From positions 1 to 14,073 of the forward strand of contig PXSL01000059.1 of assembly GCA_003022815.1 (NCBI GenBank): a DNA stretch of 14,073 nt, in the 5' to 3' direction. Positions within the stretch are counted from its first letter, which is position 1, and every line of letters starts with the position of its first letter. The notes under the pieces were generated by a model. The model did not search any database and was not told where the DNA came from. It saw only the letters and a program-made list of their open reading frames with translations. Of the stretch, positions 13,639 to 14,073 are shown piece after piece. This stretch comes from Halobacteriales archaeon SW_5_68_122 (GTDB lineage Archaea; Halobacteriota; Halobacteria; Halobacteriales; Haloarculaceae). The position numbers and the translations under genes were made by a program.

Positions 13639-14073
13639 TTACAGGTCGGCCAGCGTCGCGCCCGCCGTGAGCCGGCGGACCGCCGACGGTAATTCCTCGA
13701 CCGCGACCCGCGCTTGGTCGGTCGAGTCCCGCTCGCGGACGGTCACCGTGTCCTCTTCGGGGGTGTCGTAGTCGACGGTGACGCAGTAGGGCGTGCCGAC
13801 CTCGTCCTGGCGGCGGTAGCGGCGGCCGATGTTGCCCGTGTCGTCGTACGCGACCTCCAGACCCGCCGCCCGCAACTCGTCGGCCACCTCGCGGGCCCGG
13901 TCGTCGAGGCCGTCCCTGGTCATCAACGGGAAGACCGCGACGGTCGTCGGGGCCATCTCCGCCGGCAGGTCCAAGTAGGCGCGCTCCTCGCCGTCGACCT
14001 CGTCGGTCTCCATGCGGTGGGCGAGGACGCTGTACACGAGGCGGTCGACGCCGAAGGAGGGCTCGACGACGTG
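13639..14073 (-). CDS. glyS: Glycyl-tRNA synthetase, C-terminal part (partial at window edge)
   Basis: The last 144 residues of a class II aminoacyl-tRNA synthetase that charges tRNA-Gly. At the window edge the frame reads HVVEPSFGVDRLVYSVLAHR, which is class II motif 3 with its conserved Arg (GVDR). It is followed by the anticodon-binding domain: MAPTTVAVFPLMTRDGL, then ADELRAAGLEVAYDDTGNIGRRYRRQDEVGTPYCVTVDYDT, then the typical TVTVRERDSTDQARV. This domain order and the GNIGRRYRRQDEVGTP signature fit the archaeal/eukaryotic-type GlyRS. The N-terminal catalytic part lies beyond the window. An internal ATG at 14037 is not the true start. Confidence 0.93.
   Translation of the reverse strand, partial: HVVEPSFGVDRLVYSVLAHRMETDEVDGEERAYLDLPAEMAPTTVAVFPLMTRDGLDDRAREVADELRAAGLEVAYDDTGNIGRRYRRQDEVGTPYCVTVDYDTPEEDTVTVRERDSTDQARVAVEELPSAVRRLTAGATLADL

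Overview
The window is from the chromosome of a haloarchaeon. The evidence is high GC content, strongly acidic proteins, a haloarchaeal TATA-binding protein, a Tat-type lipoprotein signal, a SAMP2-like ubiquitin-like modifier, archaeal RFC clamp-loader subunits and aIF-1A. Several genes start as leaderless messages, with an AT-rich TATA-like box about 26-28 bases before the start codon.

Layout. Positions 1-51 hold the end of an unidentified gene. hisG (76-792) follows and has apparently lost an internal piece, so its C-terminal regulatory domain is cut and frameshifted. Next are a Tat lipoprotein (884-1732), a doubtful small membrane ORF (about 1854-2114), and a leftward pair of tbp (2988-2407) and a small membrane protein. 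A rightward tRNA guanine-N2 methyltransferase (3159-4079) and a two-CBS-domain protein (4145-4531) converge on a leftward second RFC small-subunit-like gene (5555-4557). A phosphohexomutase (5647-7032) diverges from that gene. A leftward cluster (8627-7046) encodes a membrane protein with a bactofilin-like repeat ectodomain, SAMP2 and a GNAT acetyltransferase. Divergent from it is rfcA (8708-13030). After rfcA come a repeat-rich spacer with paired hairpins, aIF-1A (13310-13603), and the C-terminal end of glycyl-tRNA synthetase on the minus strand, cut by the window edge.

The most interesting locus is rfcA, where about three quarters of the reading frame is intein. Intein 1 (697 aa) sits in the Walker A motif. 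It carries a LAGLIDADG-type nuclease core, with a decayed first motif, surrounded by helix-turn-helix-like segments. Intein 2 (427 aa visible) sits at the Walker B motif. It has no LAGLIDADG core. Instead it has a four-cysteine zinc-finger-like motif, NUMOD3-like repeats and a PD-(D/E)XK-like nuclease domain, which is a rare build for an intein. At its upstream edge the expected host residues LDEADAL and the intein Cys1 are absent, in frame. As written, the protein could neither splice at that site nor hydrolyse ATP normally.

Three conserved genes carry local defects: a deletion with frameshift in hisG, no standard start codon in samp2, and the missing Walker B plus Cys1 in rfcA. Either this strain or haplotype has real lesions, or the sequence has small assembly errors. 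Reads across these three junctions would decide it.
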